64,000 nucleotides of DNA from Polytrichum commune (Eukaryota > Streptophyta > Polytrichopsida > Polytrichales > Polytrichaceae): positions 25,048,001 through 25,112,000 of the forward strand of contig OX485806.1 of the NCBI GenBank assembly GCA_950295325.1. The letters are read 5' to 3'. The notes under the pieces are model-generated. The model was not told the origin of the DNA. It did no database searches and saw only the letters and a list, made by a program, of their open reading frames with translations. Of this stretch, positions 1 to 12,000 are shown one piece after another. Positions within the stretch are counted from its first letter, which is position 1. Each line of letters starts with the position of its first letter. The position numbers and the translations under genes were made by a program.

Positions 1-3000
1 TTGAGTTTCCAGTGCATAAACTGTGCTTTCCAACTCTTCTACTGATCTTGAAAGGAGCTTTGCTTCATGCTCTTTCTCTTCCGCCTGTGTCTTACTCAGC
101 TCTGCAATCTGCATAGAGGAGTAACCCAACATGCAGCCCTTGAGAACAAAAGAAGAGATGGACAGAGACAGGATGTACATGTTGCCTGTCCCAAATGTAC
201 CACATATAAACTGGAAAGAATCTTGGGATTGACCAGAGAGCGTGTAGTGATTGGCAGACCGTAAGGCAGGGTAGAAATGGCCTTACCATTCGAGCTTCGG
301 ATGCAACGGCATCACGTTCATCCACCATCGCTTGTGACATTTCCAGCTGCTCGTTCAAGACAAGCACCTGTGTTTGCAGGCGGTCTCTTTCATTTTCTAC
401 CTCCTTCAAATCACCTGTGGCATCTTCAAGTGCATTTGACATGTTTTGCTCCACAATTTGCAGCTCATCTTCCAAGCTCTCTATCATCTGCCGTTTCTTG
501 TCAAGCTCAGTTTCCAGTGCACAGGCAATTCCTTTCCAGTGTATAGATTGGTTCCTGGCTTGGATTGCTTCTTCAGTCATTTGTGCAAGCTCTGCCTCCA
601 ATTTCGTCCTTCTATCTCTCTGCAAGTTCAACTCTTGCTGTAAAGATTCGGTTGCAGCACAAGAAGTTTCATATTCTTGCCTGAGTTGCAGGTCCTGAAG
701 CGCAGACTCTTGTAACAGACTGATGTCAGATTCCAGGCTCTGCAGTAAGTCATCTTTCCGCTTCATTTCCCTCTCAAATGCCTCCATTTCCAACCTTGTC
801 TCACTTAATAATGTTTCTGCAGCTCTAGCTTTCTGCTGGTTCGCATCAATCTGGTCCTGAAGATCTTTCACTGTGGACTGCAGCTCTGATCTCTCGTTTC
901 GAAGGGATTTGAGCACCTCTTGTTGAGTGCAGTGTGTGGTGAAGTGCTTCTCCATGCTAGTCTCATTTATTTCAAGCTTTTCCTGGAGCTCAGAAACCAT
1001 TGCGGTGAGACTTATTCTTTCATCCATCAAAGCTTCCCTGTCAACATTAATCTCAGATATATGCCTATGGCATTCTTGTAGTTGCCCCTGCAAGGAGTCC
1101 ACTTCCTTCGTGAATACTCTCTTCGTTGCAAGAAGCTCTGCACACATGCTTGCTAATGTGATGTCTTTCTCATTCGTGGCTTCCTGGACTCTCTGCTGCC
1201 AGTTCCTCAACTCAGTCTCTTGGAGTGTTTTGAGGTTCTCAACCTCATTTTGTAGAGCACTCACTTCGGCACCTTTCTGTTCCTCTAATTGTGAGAATGA
1301 TGTACTCAATTCCTCTAGTGCAGCTTCACAATATCGAATTTGTGCCCTGAGCCCGGAAACAACCTGTAGCTGGGACTCGACCTCAGCAGTGCGGTGCATC
1401 TTCTCTTCCTCTAGGTCGCTGACCTGCTGGAACGAAGAATCAAGCTGACTTTGGAGTAGCGAAAAGTGGTCAACAATTTCCTGCGATGATTGGAGCATTT
1501 GTGCATTCTGTACACGGCTCTGCTGCAGCAAGTTCTCAAGATGGGTTGTAGCAGTTTCTTTTTCCTTTGCCTCCTGGGCAGCACATTGCATCTTACCTGT
1601 AAAAGCCTGCAGCTCAAGTTGCTGTTTAGATGATGCAACGAGGGCCTCTTGAAGGTCAATCTGAAGCTTCGACACCTGCGATTCCAAATTGGAGCTATGC
1701 TGACTCTGTACTTCGAGTTCCTCTTTCAGCACTTTTTTATGCATCTCCAAGGTGTGCGTCATTTCAAGAAGGTGATCTCTTTCACGTTCAAGCTGAGAAG
1801 AAGTCAGAATGTTTTCCTGCAAGGATGCGAGTGTCTTTGCAGCTTGAGCTTGGCTGTGTTGCAGATCATTCCGAAGGACAGTTGCTATGTCACCTTTCTC
1901 CTCCACGTCCCTCAAGGTGCTTTCGAGCATATTTTTCAGATTATCCACCTCAAGTTGTTGTTGGGATGATGCAGTGCTGGACTCCTGCAAGTTCGCTTCG
2001 AGTTGCACAATTTGCATCTCCAAAGAAGATATTTCACACATCCGGGCCGCCAACCCCTCCTCAAGTTCCTTCTTCTCATTTTCCAAGTTGCTCAAGGTTT
2101 CCAAGAGCCTTTCTCTTTCACATTCCAGCTGTGAAGTAGTTTGAATGTATTCCTGCAAGGATGCTAGTGTCTTTGCAGTTTCTGCTTGGCTGTTTACCAG
2201 ATCGTTCCGAAGGACATTCTCCATGTTATCTTTCTCCTGTGCCTCCCTCCAGGCGCTTTCAAGCATGTTCTTCAAGTTAACCAGCTCAAGTTGTTGTTGG
2301 GATGATAAGGTGCCAGCCTCCTGCAACTTCCCGTGGAGCTGCACAATTTGCAAATTCAGAGAGGATACTTCACACGTCCTGGCCGCCATTCCCTCCTCCA
2401 CATTCTTCTTGTCATTCTCCAAGTTGCTCAAGCTTTCCAAGAGCCTATCTCTTTCAAGCTCCAGCTGTGAAGAAGTTAAAATGCTTTCCTGTAAGGATAT
2501 GACTGTCTTTGCAGTTTCTGCTTGGCTGTTTACCAGACCGTCACGAAGGACATTTGCCATGTCATCTTTCTCTTGTACCTCCCTCAAGGCGCTTTCAAGC
2601 ATGGTCTTCAAATTATCCAGCTCAAGTTGTTGTTGGGATGATGCAGTGGTGGCCTCCTGCAACTTCGCCTCTAGCTGCGCAATTTGCAAATCCAGAGACG
2701 ATACTTCGGACATCCTGGCTGCCATCCCCTCCTCCAGTTCCTTCTTCTCATTCTCCAAGTGGTTCAGGCTTTCCGAGAGCCTGTCTCTCTCACTCTCCAG
2801 CTGTGAAGAAGTTACAATGCTTTCCTGCAAGGATACGATTGTTTTTGCAGCTTCTGCTTGGCTGATCTCCAGATCTTTTCGAAGGACATTTGCCATGTCA
2901 CCGTTCTCCTTTGCCTCCCTCAAGGCACGTTCAAGCATGGTCTTCAAATTATCCAGCTCAAGTTGTTGTTGGGATGATGCAGTGGTGGCCTCCTGCAACT

Positions 3001-6000
3001 TCGCCTCTAGCTGCGCAATTTGCAACTCCAGAGACGATACTTCAGACATCCTGGCTGCCATCCCCTCCTCCAGTTCCTTCTTCTCATTCTCCAAGTGGTT
3101 CAGGCTTTCCGAGAGCCTGTCTCTCTCACTCTCCAGCTGTGAAGAAGTTACAATGCTTTCCTGCAAGGATACGATTGTTTTTGCAGCTTCTGCTTGGCTG
3201 ATCTCCAGATCTTTTCGAAGGACATTTTCCATGTCACCGTTCTCCTTTGCCTCCCTCGAGGCGCATTCAAGCATGGTCTTCAAATCATCCAGCTCAAGTT
3301 GTTGTTGGGATGATGCAGTGGTGGCCTCCTGCAACTTCGCCTCTAGCTGCACAATTTGCAACTCCAGAGACGATACTTCAGACATCCTGGCTGCCATCCC
3401 CTCCTCCAGTTCCTTCTTCTCATTCTCCAAGTGGTTCAGGCTTTCCGAGAGCCTGTCTCTCTCACTCTCCAGCTGTGAAGAAGTTACAATGCTTTCCTGC
3501 AAGGATACGATTGTTTTTGCAGCTTCTGCTTGGCTGATCTCCAGATCTTTTCGAAGGACATTTTCCATGTCACCGTTCTCCTTTGCCTCCCTCGAGGCGC
3601 ATTCAAGCATGGTCTTCAAATCATCCAGCTCAAGTTGTTGTTGGGATGATGCAGTGGTGGCCTCCTGCAACTTCGCCTCTAGCTGCACAATTTGCAACTC
3701 CAGAGACGATACTTCAGACATCCTGGCTGCCATCCCCTCCTCCAGTTCCTTCTTGTCATTCTCCAAGTGGTTCAGGCTTTCCGAGAGCCTGTCTCTCTCA
3801 CACTCCAGCTGTGAAGAAGTTACAATGCTTTCCTGCAAGGATACGAGTGTTTTTGCAGCTTCTGCTTGGCTGATCTCCAGATCTTTTCGAAGGACATTTG
3901 CCATGTCACCATTCTCCTTTGCCTCCCTCGAGGCACGTTCAAGCATGGTCTTCAAATTATCCAGCTCAAGTCTTTGTTGGGTTGATGCAGTGGTGGCCTC
4001 CTGCAACTTCGCCTCTAGCTGCGCAATTTGCAACTCCAGAGAGGATACTTCAGACATCCTGGCTGCCATCCCCTCCTCCAGTTCCTTCTTGTCATTCTCC
4101 AAGTGGTTCAGGCTTTCCGAGAGCCTGTCTCTCTCACACTCCAGCTGTGAAGAATTTACAATGCTTTCCTGCAAGGATACACGTGTTTTTGCAGTTTCTG
4201 CTTGGCTATTCTCCAGATCCTTCCGATAGACATTTGTCATGTCGCTGCTCTCCTTTGCCTCCCTCAAGGTGCTTTCAAGCATGGTTTTCAAACTATCCAG
4301 TTCAAGTCTTTGTTGGGTTGATGCAATGCCCTCCTCCTGCAACTTCGCCTGGAGCTGCAAAATTTTACTTTCCAGAGAGGATACGTCAGACATCCTGGTC
4401 GCCATCCCCTCCTCCAGTTCCTTCTTATCACTCTCCAAGTTGCTGAAGCTTTCCAAGAGCCTGTCTCTCTCACACTCCAGCTGTGAAGAAGCTACAATGC
4501 TTTCCTCTAAGGATACAAGTGTCTTTGCAGTTTCTGCTCGGCTGCTTTCCAGATCATCCTGGAGGGCATCTGCCAAATCACCTTTCTCTTGTGCCTCCTT
4601 GACAGCGCTTTCAAGCATGGTCGTCAACTTATCCAGCTCAAGTTGTTGTTGGGTTGATGCAGTGATGGCCTCCTGCAACTCCACCTGGAGCTGCTCAATT
4701 TGCAATTCCAGAGTGGATGCTTCAAACATCCTGGCCGCCAACCCCTCTTCCAGTTTCTTCTTGTCATTCTCTAAGCTGTTCAAGGTTTCCACAAGCTGGT
4801 CTCTTTCATATGCAGAAGCTGCAACGGCGGTCTGTGAAGATACCAGCACCCTCGTATTTTGCTCATAGCTCTCCTCCAGCTGTTTATTCAGGTGGGCTAT
4901 CATGACCTCTTTCTCACGCAGCTCACTGCCTGTGCATTCCATCACAGTTGTGAGAATTTCCCGTTCAAGCTTAAGCTTAAGTATTGTGTCGTTGGCCTCT
5001 TGAGAGATGGCCTCCAGCCGTACATTCTGTCCCTTCAAATCGGCCACAGTATGCATATACACATCAGCTGCCTCCTCCAACACTCTTTTCTCATTCTCCA
5101 AGATGCCCACGACCTCAACAGTAGTCTCAAGCTCACCCACATGCTGCCGTAGATCATCAAGTTCTGTGACCAAATCCGCCATCCTACCTTGAATCAAGAC
5201 AACCTCACTGGCATTCACTTTAGCTTCCCTGCTGAGGGCCTCAATTATCATGTTTTGGTCTCGGAGCTTTGAAGACGCTTCCTGCAGCTCATCTTGCGAC
5301 TCTCTCAGTTTGCCCTCAAGGCTACAGATGTTGTTCTCAAGGCATATTTTCTGGTCCAAGAGACTGACAACTTCCAGTTCCTTTGATTCCTTGGCACTCA
5401 TTTCATCAGCAACCAACATCTCCAGCTGCTTGATAGTGTCTCTCAAGTTCTCCATCGTTGCCAACTGCATCTGTGCTGACTCACCCAGAGTGAGCTTTTG
5501 CGCCTCCAGCACCCTGAGGTTCTCAGCGCTCATTGTTAGCTCTTGGCACTTGTTCTGGTACAACCCATCGAGCTCAGCAATTCGCAGTAAGCTACACTCG
5601 TGCTCCGACGACAGGTTTGTAATACAGCTTTCCTTTTCAGCTATAGATAGTGTTGCCACTTGAAGCTCCTTTCTGGTAGCTGCCCAGCCTGTCTGTTGAA
5701 TCTCTATCTCATCCAGTGCATTTTTTAAGGCTGCTTGTGATGATTCCAATGACACCTCAGCGCTCCTCAATGCGATCTGCAGGGCCTCGGTCTCCACACC
5801 ATTCTTATGCATCACATCCTCCGCATCTGTGAGCTTTGCATTCAGTGCAGCCACCTTCAAGTGTGCTTCCTCTTTGGCGATCATCATCTCACCTATCTGG
5901 ACCCGAAATTCTTTCTCAATCTCATGGTGAAGGTCAGCTGGGATACGCAAACAGCCCCCCTGGAGCAACATTCGCATGTCATGGATCTCCAGTCCCAACG

Positions 6001-9000
6001 CCTGGATGTCTCTCTCCACATGATCCATGGTGATGGAGACTTCATCCTCAATGATGTCCATCATCTCACCGCCCTCCAGAACACTCTCCTCCTCCTTCAC
6101 CTTCCATTTGAGCACCTCACGTTTCTCACTCTCGCTAGCTTTCACGAGAGCATTGATAAGTACCTCCGCCTCCTTCAATGTGGCCAGCCCAGCCTCGAAC
6201 TGTCTCCTCAAAACCGTCACTTCACTGCCTTTCTCAATGGCATCCAGCCTTGCGGCCTCCCGCTCTGCCTCCAGCTCCTCCCTCTGCCTGCCCCACTTGT
6301 GCACGAACTCCTCCAATTTGACCTCTGAATGCACCAGAACATCTTTCATCTTGTGCAACTCAACCTCGAAATGCCCCACCTGAGCCTCTCGGCAGCTGAT
6401 TTCATCTTGGGCTGTCTTCAATTCTCGTGTCATGTTGCTCAGCTCGTTCTCGAGCTTCGTCCTCTCCTGGAGGGCATTCACAAGCTCACACTCCATCTGC
6501 CTGTTACTCGAAATGATGTCCTCCATTTTCGCCTCTGAATGCACCAGAACATCTTTCATCTTGTGCAACTCAAGCTCGAGTTGTCCTACCTGAGCCTCTC
6601 GGCAGCTGATCTCATTTTGGGCATTCTTCAAATCTCGTGTCAGGTTGTTGAGCTCGTCCTGGAGCTTCGTCCTCTCCAGGAGGACATTCAGAAGTTCACA
6701 CTCCACCTGCCTGCTACTCGAAATGGAGGCATCGAGCTCCGTCTGCACTGACAAGATGGTCCTGTCCTTGTCAAGCACCTGCGCCCGCAAATTTTCACAC
6801 TCCCTTCTTATCTTTTCAACCTCCCTCTTCAGACCATCCAAATGGTTTTGTATGGGCTCTGTATGTGCAATAGACCTGTTTTCGTTGCAATCTGGGATTC
6901 GATTTGAGCAGCTGCTGCTCTGGTGTTGAAGATCAATCGTGTACTGTTCCCAATGTGAGAGCTCGAGCCGCAGCGCCTCGTGCTCAGCATACAGCTGCTT
7001 GTTGCTTTCCTTCAGTGCTGAACTTTTTTGCAGGAGCTGGGCAATGCCCGCATCTGCAGCAGATAGCAAGGACCGCGCCTCTGTAAGATCCACCTGGGTA
7101 ATTTTTGCAGAGGTTTTCAGTTCGATATAGTCCTTAGAAAGCTGGGTTATGTGATTTGACATCCCTTCTCTTTCGTTTGCCCACTGGGTTTCAAGCTCAC
7201 CTAAACGCTCTAACAGTGTTGCATAATTCTTTGCAGCCGAAACCCCTTGTTCCTCGGCCTCCTTCAAGGTTTGGCAATACCCTCGCTTTTCCGCCTGCCA
7301 TTGCACTTCCAAAGCCTCAAGATTCTTCTGGAGGTCAGTGAGCTGTGCAGAAACCAAGCTCTCTTGAGAATTTGCATCGTGGAGTTTTACCTCCAGAGCT
7401 TCCTTCTGAGCTACGAGTGATGAGAACTCCATCTCCCGGCATTCCAAACAACTCCTCAGCTTCTCATTTTCCACGGAGATTTCTCTTAACTGGGACTTGC
7501 ATTCCTCTTCTGACGCAGCAAGCTCCTTCATCAACAATGCTGAGACATCCAGTTTCTCCTGGGCTTCATTGGCGTAGTCTTCAATCCCATTCAACTCCTG
7601 TCGTACCATGGCCAATTCCTTCTCCTTCTGCATGACAAGCGCCCTCGACTGCTCTAAAGCATTCTCCAATTCTTCCACTCGCGCAACGAGGGTCGAATTC
7701 TCTGAGTGTGAGTTGTCCAGCTCCTCAAGCAGCCTATTCTCGAGAGCAGCGGAGAGATCCTCCATCTGTTTCTTGTCCTCCTGGGCTCTTTCCAGCTCTT
7801 CTTCCATGTTTCTGCAAGAATGCCGAAACTCACCTTTAATACACTCATTCTCAGTTTCTAGCTTCTCCTTCACATCGACGAGGACATCTATTTTCGCCTG
7901 CATAGCTTCAATTTGACGGTGCGCTCCTTCCAACTTCTCTTCAGCCTCCTGGATCTTAAGCTTAGAACTTTCTGCTTCTTCCCTAAGATCTTCACCCAAT
8001 TGGCTTAGCTCTTTCACTTCCATCTTCAGTTTGCAATTTTCATTCACAGACTCCTCTTTGGCATGTTGAGCCTCCTCCATGCGCTGTGACAGTGTGATTT
8101 CTCTGGTGCGCGCATCATCCATTTCAGATTGCAGAGCGGCAAGAAGACCTTCCAGTTCAGCCAATTTCCTTCCTCTCATCTCAAGCTGCAGCACAAAGAC
8201 CAGAATGCAAGTAAATTTCTCAGGAAAATCAGAGAATGAAGCAGCTGCCAAAAAGCCCAAGGATATAACAACACAATGGACACATCTTCCAGTTGGAAAG
8301 GAAGTGATAGACCTATGACTTCTGATGCTATAGATGATGTTAACTGGATTGAGTTGATAGCATCATAGGGATGAAGATTACAAATACCTCTTGGTCACAT
8401 TCTTCAGCACAATGTTTCCAAGCTTGGATCTCATTTTCCAGTTCGGCTGCTACCCTGTTCCCCTCTTGTAACAAAGTCGTTTTCTGAGATTCAGCTTCAG
8501 ATAGTTGGGCCTGAATTGTGTAGAGTTCAATGCGTGCAGCTTCTAGCTCCTCCTCCAGGTTTCTGCTCTTCTCCTCGACTTCCTTGGCACGCGACTCGAG
8601 CCCCTCCTTTTGAAGAGCCCAATTCTCTTGTGCAACCGCCATGGCAGCTTGTGTAGTGGTCATCTCCACTACCTTACCCTCTGAAACCTGCAGCTGTTCC
8701 GTGATCAGGGTAACCTTCTCCCTCAGAGCTTCTAAAGCCTCCCCACTTTCAGTCACCTGGATTTCGAGCTTCCCCTTTTCCACATCCAGTCTCAGCCTTC
8801 GATCTTCACATTGCAACAACTCCTCCTGCACCTTCATGAACTCGTTCTGCATCTCAAGTAATGCCTGATCCTTATTCATGATATCCTTTCTTGCTTCATC
8901 CAAGTCTAACATCCATCGTTGATTATGACTCAGGAGGAGCTCAAACTCATGCATATGCTCCCTCACTTGGGCTGCAGACTTCTCAATGTCACTCCGTAAG

Positions 9001-12000
9001 CCCGTGATCTGATTGTCCCGTTCCTGTAACGAGGCATCAAACTCAGCATTCTTGAGCCTCTGAACTTCTTGATCTGCCACTCTGCAATCCAGGGACCAAC
9101 ATACCAGAGTGGAGAGAACCATGGACGACTTATTCCACGTCTCTTCGGTTCTCTCCAACTTCAATGCAAGTTCATTCTTCTCTATAGCCAGCCGCTCCCT
9201 CTTCGTCTCGCAGCCCATCAATTCTATCTTGAGGTTGGAGATTTCTCCTCGCATCTGTGCTAAAACAGTCTCGCTCTGGCTCTGTTGCACACCATCAAAC
9301 AAAGTACTCAATTCCAGGCTGCTGGTGCCTTTGTTTTCGAGCAATGGGTTCTGTACATAGATTTCAACCTCTGTTTTCGAATCTGCCTCCTTCAGAAGAG
9401 CGTTTGACGGGTCTACTTGAAGATCATCTTCGAAGCTTGATAGAAGAGAACGTTTCTCTTCAACACAATTTCGCTCCACCTTCGCAGAGCTATCTGTAAC
9501 CATCTTTTCAGAAAGCCACGACAAAAGGACCGAGAAAACGTTCAACTTCTTTTCCAGGCCTCGATGATTCGTAACACTCCCTTTCCCCTTTGAGCCAACC
9601 GCAACTGCCTGCGGTGAAGGTGAAGTCACCATGTGCTTGAGCTGCATCCTACTTGGACTAGGTGAAGTCATCATCATGTGCTTGAGATGCATCCTGCTCG
9701 GACTGGGTGAAGTCATCATGAGCTTGAGATGCATCCTACTCGGACTGGCATCTCCCAATAACAATGATTCAGAACGTAAGCTTTCCATCTCATTAACAGC
9801 TTCAGTAAGGGCATGGTCTCCTTCATTGAGGTATTCAAGGAGCCTGGTTGTGGCCACCTCCCAGTTCTGGAGTGCCCTAGCCTCCACGTCCTTCTGTCTT
9901 GATAAAGAATTGGCCGGGCTCTTGCTCTCTTGCCGCTGAACAGCCTCAACGACGAGTTCTACATTTTGAAGCTCCGTGATAAGTTCGGTGGCAGTATTCT
10001 TTGCTACGGCTTCCCTCTGCTCACCTAGCTGAAGCTGCGGTTTCAGATTCATTAACTCCTCCTGCAGAGATGTGATGATTGCTGAGGCTTCAGGCTCATC
10101 ATCAGATCCCATCTTCTGATGCTTCTGGATGGATTGAAGGTCTCGTTCTCCCTGCACATCCTCGACATCGGATACTTCAAGTTTACTGATGGCATCCAAG
10201 TTTTGATCCTCAACAGTTTGTTCACCTGGATAGTGAACATCGGGAGAGGATTTCTGGAGGATCTCGTGATCGGGATTATGGCCAGTCTCCTCCACGGTAA
10301 CTTTCCGGTGCGCGGCAAGGTCCAGCAACTCCAAGTCGAGCTCCAACTGCTCGATTGTGGCTGCATTTGTGGTGTCATCAGTTGTCGTCCCTTGAGCGCT
10401 ACCAGCTTCCTCCAAACCCAATGGCGACATACAATAAGAGCAGCTTGTCTTCTCGTTTGTGTTTGACAGCTTCTCAATCAGCCAGTGCGCCTTGTCAAGT
10501 TCTTCCCGCAGTTCAGATTCCTACAAATAAATAAACCATTCAATGAAGATGGATGATGTCAAATGCACTTCCCTTGCTAATCCTTGCGGCACTTCCAAAC
10601 AAAAATCATTCAACAATAAGAAGGCACGCCAATAAGCTCCTATAGAGGACAAGTAAACTACACTAAATTGTCCTATTATCTATTGTGAGATGAGCCACAG
10701 TAATTCTTTAGAACCCACAGTAATTCTCATAATGCAATTTACTATGGGCCACGTATATTCCATCAATGCCAAATCTTCCTTTTAAAATTGGTGTGACCAC
10801 ATTGATTGTTTTCGTAGGAAATTGATGTGGGTGACTAAAGGAAGGACCCGGGGTCTTGGGCCCACATCATTTCCACTCTGACTAAAGGACAGTTTGTGTA
10901 CTTTCGAAGATTGGTTCCCCACCTTCATGCGAGCGGCAGCTGCTGAATCTTCAATAGCTTTCAGAGACAACCGTTGTTCCTCCGCCATGGCCTTCGTCTC
11001 CAATCGTATCTGCTCCACAGATTCTTGCGCTGACGCAGCTGTTTCCTGAATATGCAACACCATGAAAGCATAACAGTATTATACATGCTTGACTAACGGT
11101 AACGCCACCCGATTACAGTCCTGTTAGGGCACTTCCCAAATACGCAAGTTGCCATTACCACAAAGGGAGGAGCCGATGTTACTTGTATACCTGAGCAAGT
11201 GCAAGGCTTGATTCAGCGGACTGCAAGCGAACGGTCAGCATTTCAGCTGCATCCAGTGCACCCCTCATTTCCTGGAGCACCGCAAGAGCATCATCAGTTA
11301 GAATTAAAAATTGAATATGTGTATGTGTGTGTGTGTTTTGAAAATTTTACATTTATAATTCTTTCACCGTATCTTGGAGAATCACATGTTGACCTTGTAA
11401 CGACATAAGCATAAGAAGGTGATGAAAGGTTGAGGCCCAGTGTGACGAGCAGCCGGTTCCCCTATATCCTGCAGATTTTATATAAACATTTTTATTGCTG
11501 TAAAACTGAAGGGTTTATCCGGTGAAATGTTACCACAATGAATATTTTTCTGGGTCCAAGGTACCTGAAGCTCAACTTGGAGGTCGGATGCATTTTGTAG
11601 AGATGCCTTCAGCTGCTCATCAAGCTGAGCCCGTGTTCTTGCCTCGTTCTCAGCTCTTTCATCACTCTGTTGGGACACGTATAAGATTAGAGCAGGCCTT
11701 TCCTATTTTACGCATTTGCATCAGACGACGGCTGCAAGCCCTCATGTAGCCAAATGGGTACAGGTTTGTGCTTAAATTTAGAAGCCGGACCTGCCGTAGC
11801 TGGGCTTTCAGTTTCGAGATGAGGTCTACGTGTTGTGCATGACCCCATTCTACAGCTTCTGCATCCAGCGCCTGCATCTGAATAACATTGTGTTAGCCCC
11901 TTCCTTCTGTGAGACTACAGGTACAACAATCTTGGATTAGCTTTACCCCAATCTTACGGAAACGAATGAGTTTAGTAGTATCTGATTACCCGAAGTTGTT

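Larger units (their letters stand above)
287..8185 (-). other. KIN-12 exon 28, 2,633-codon giant coiled-coil exon
   Basis: One uninterrupted 7.9-kb exon from a CTGCAG acceptor to an ATG|GTAAGG donor. The protein is almost wholly coiled coil (Glu, Gln, Leu, Lys, Ala, Ser), with few prolines. It contains two families of internal repeats: a duplicated 70-residue unit and ten copies of a 112-residue unit. Both unit lengths are multiples of seven, so adding copies keeps the heptad register. Long antisense open frames over this exon are by-products of its codon bias and repetition. Confidence 0.9.

Noticed and set aside
927-1448. 173-codon plus-strand frame and many similar ones over 1-10500
   Set aside because: Antisense shadows of the kinesin exons.
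2145-4229. 694-codon plus-strand open frame, Ser/Cys-rich
   Set aside because: It is antisense to the kinesin repeat array. Because the unit is 112 codons, a frame open in one unit stays open in all; composition is that of reversed coiled-coil codons.
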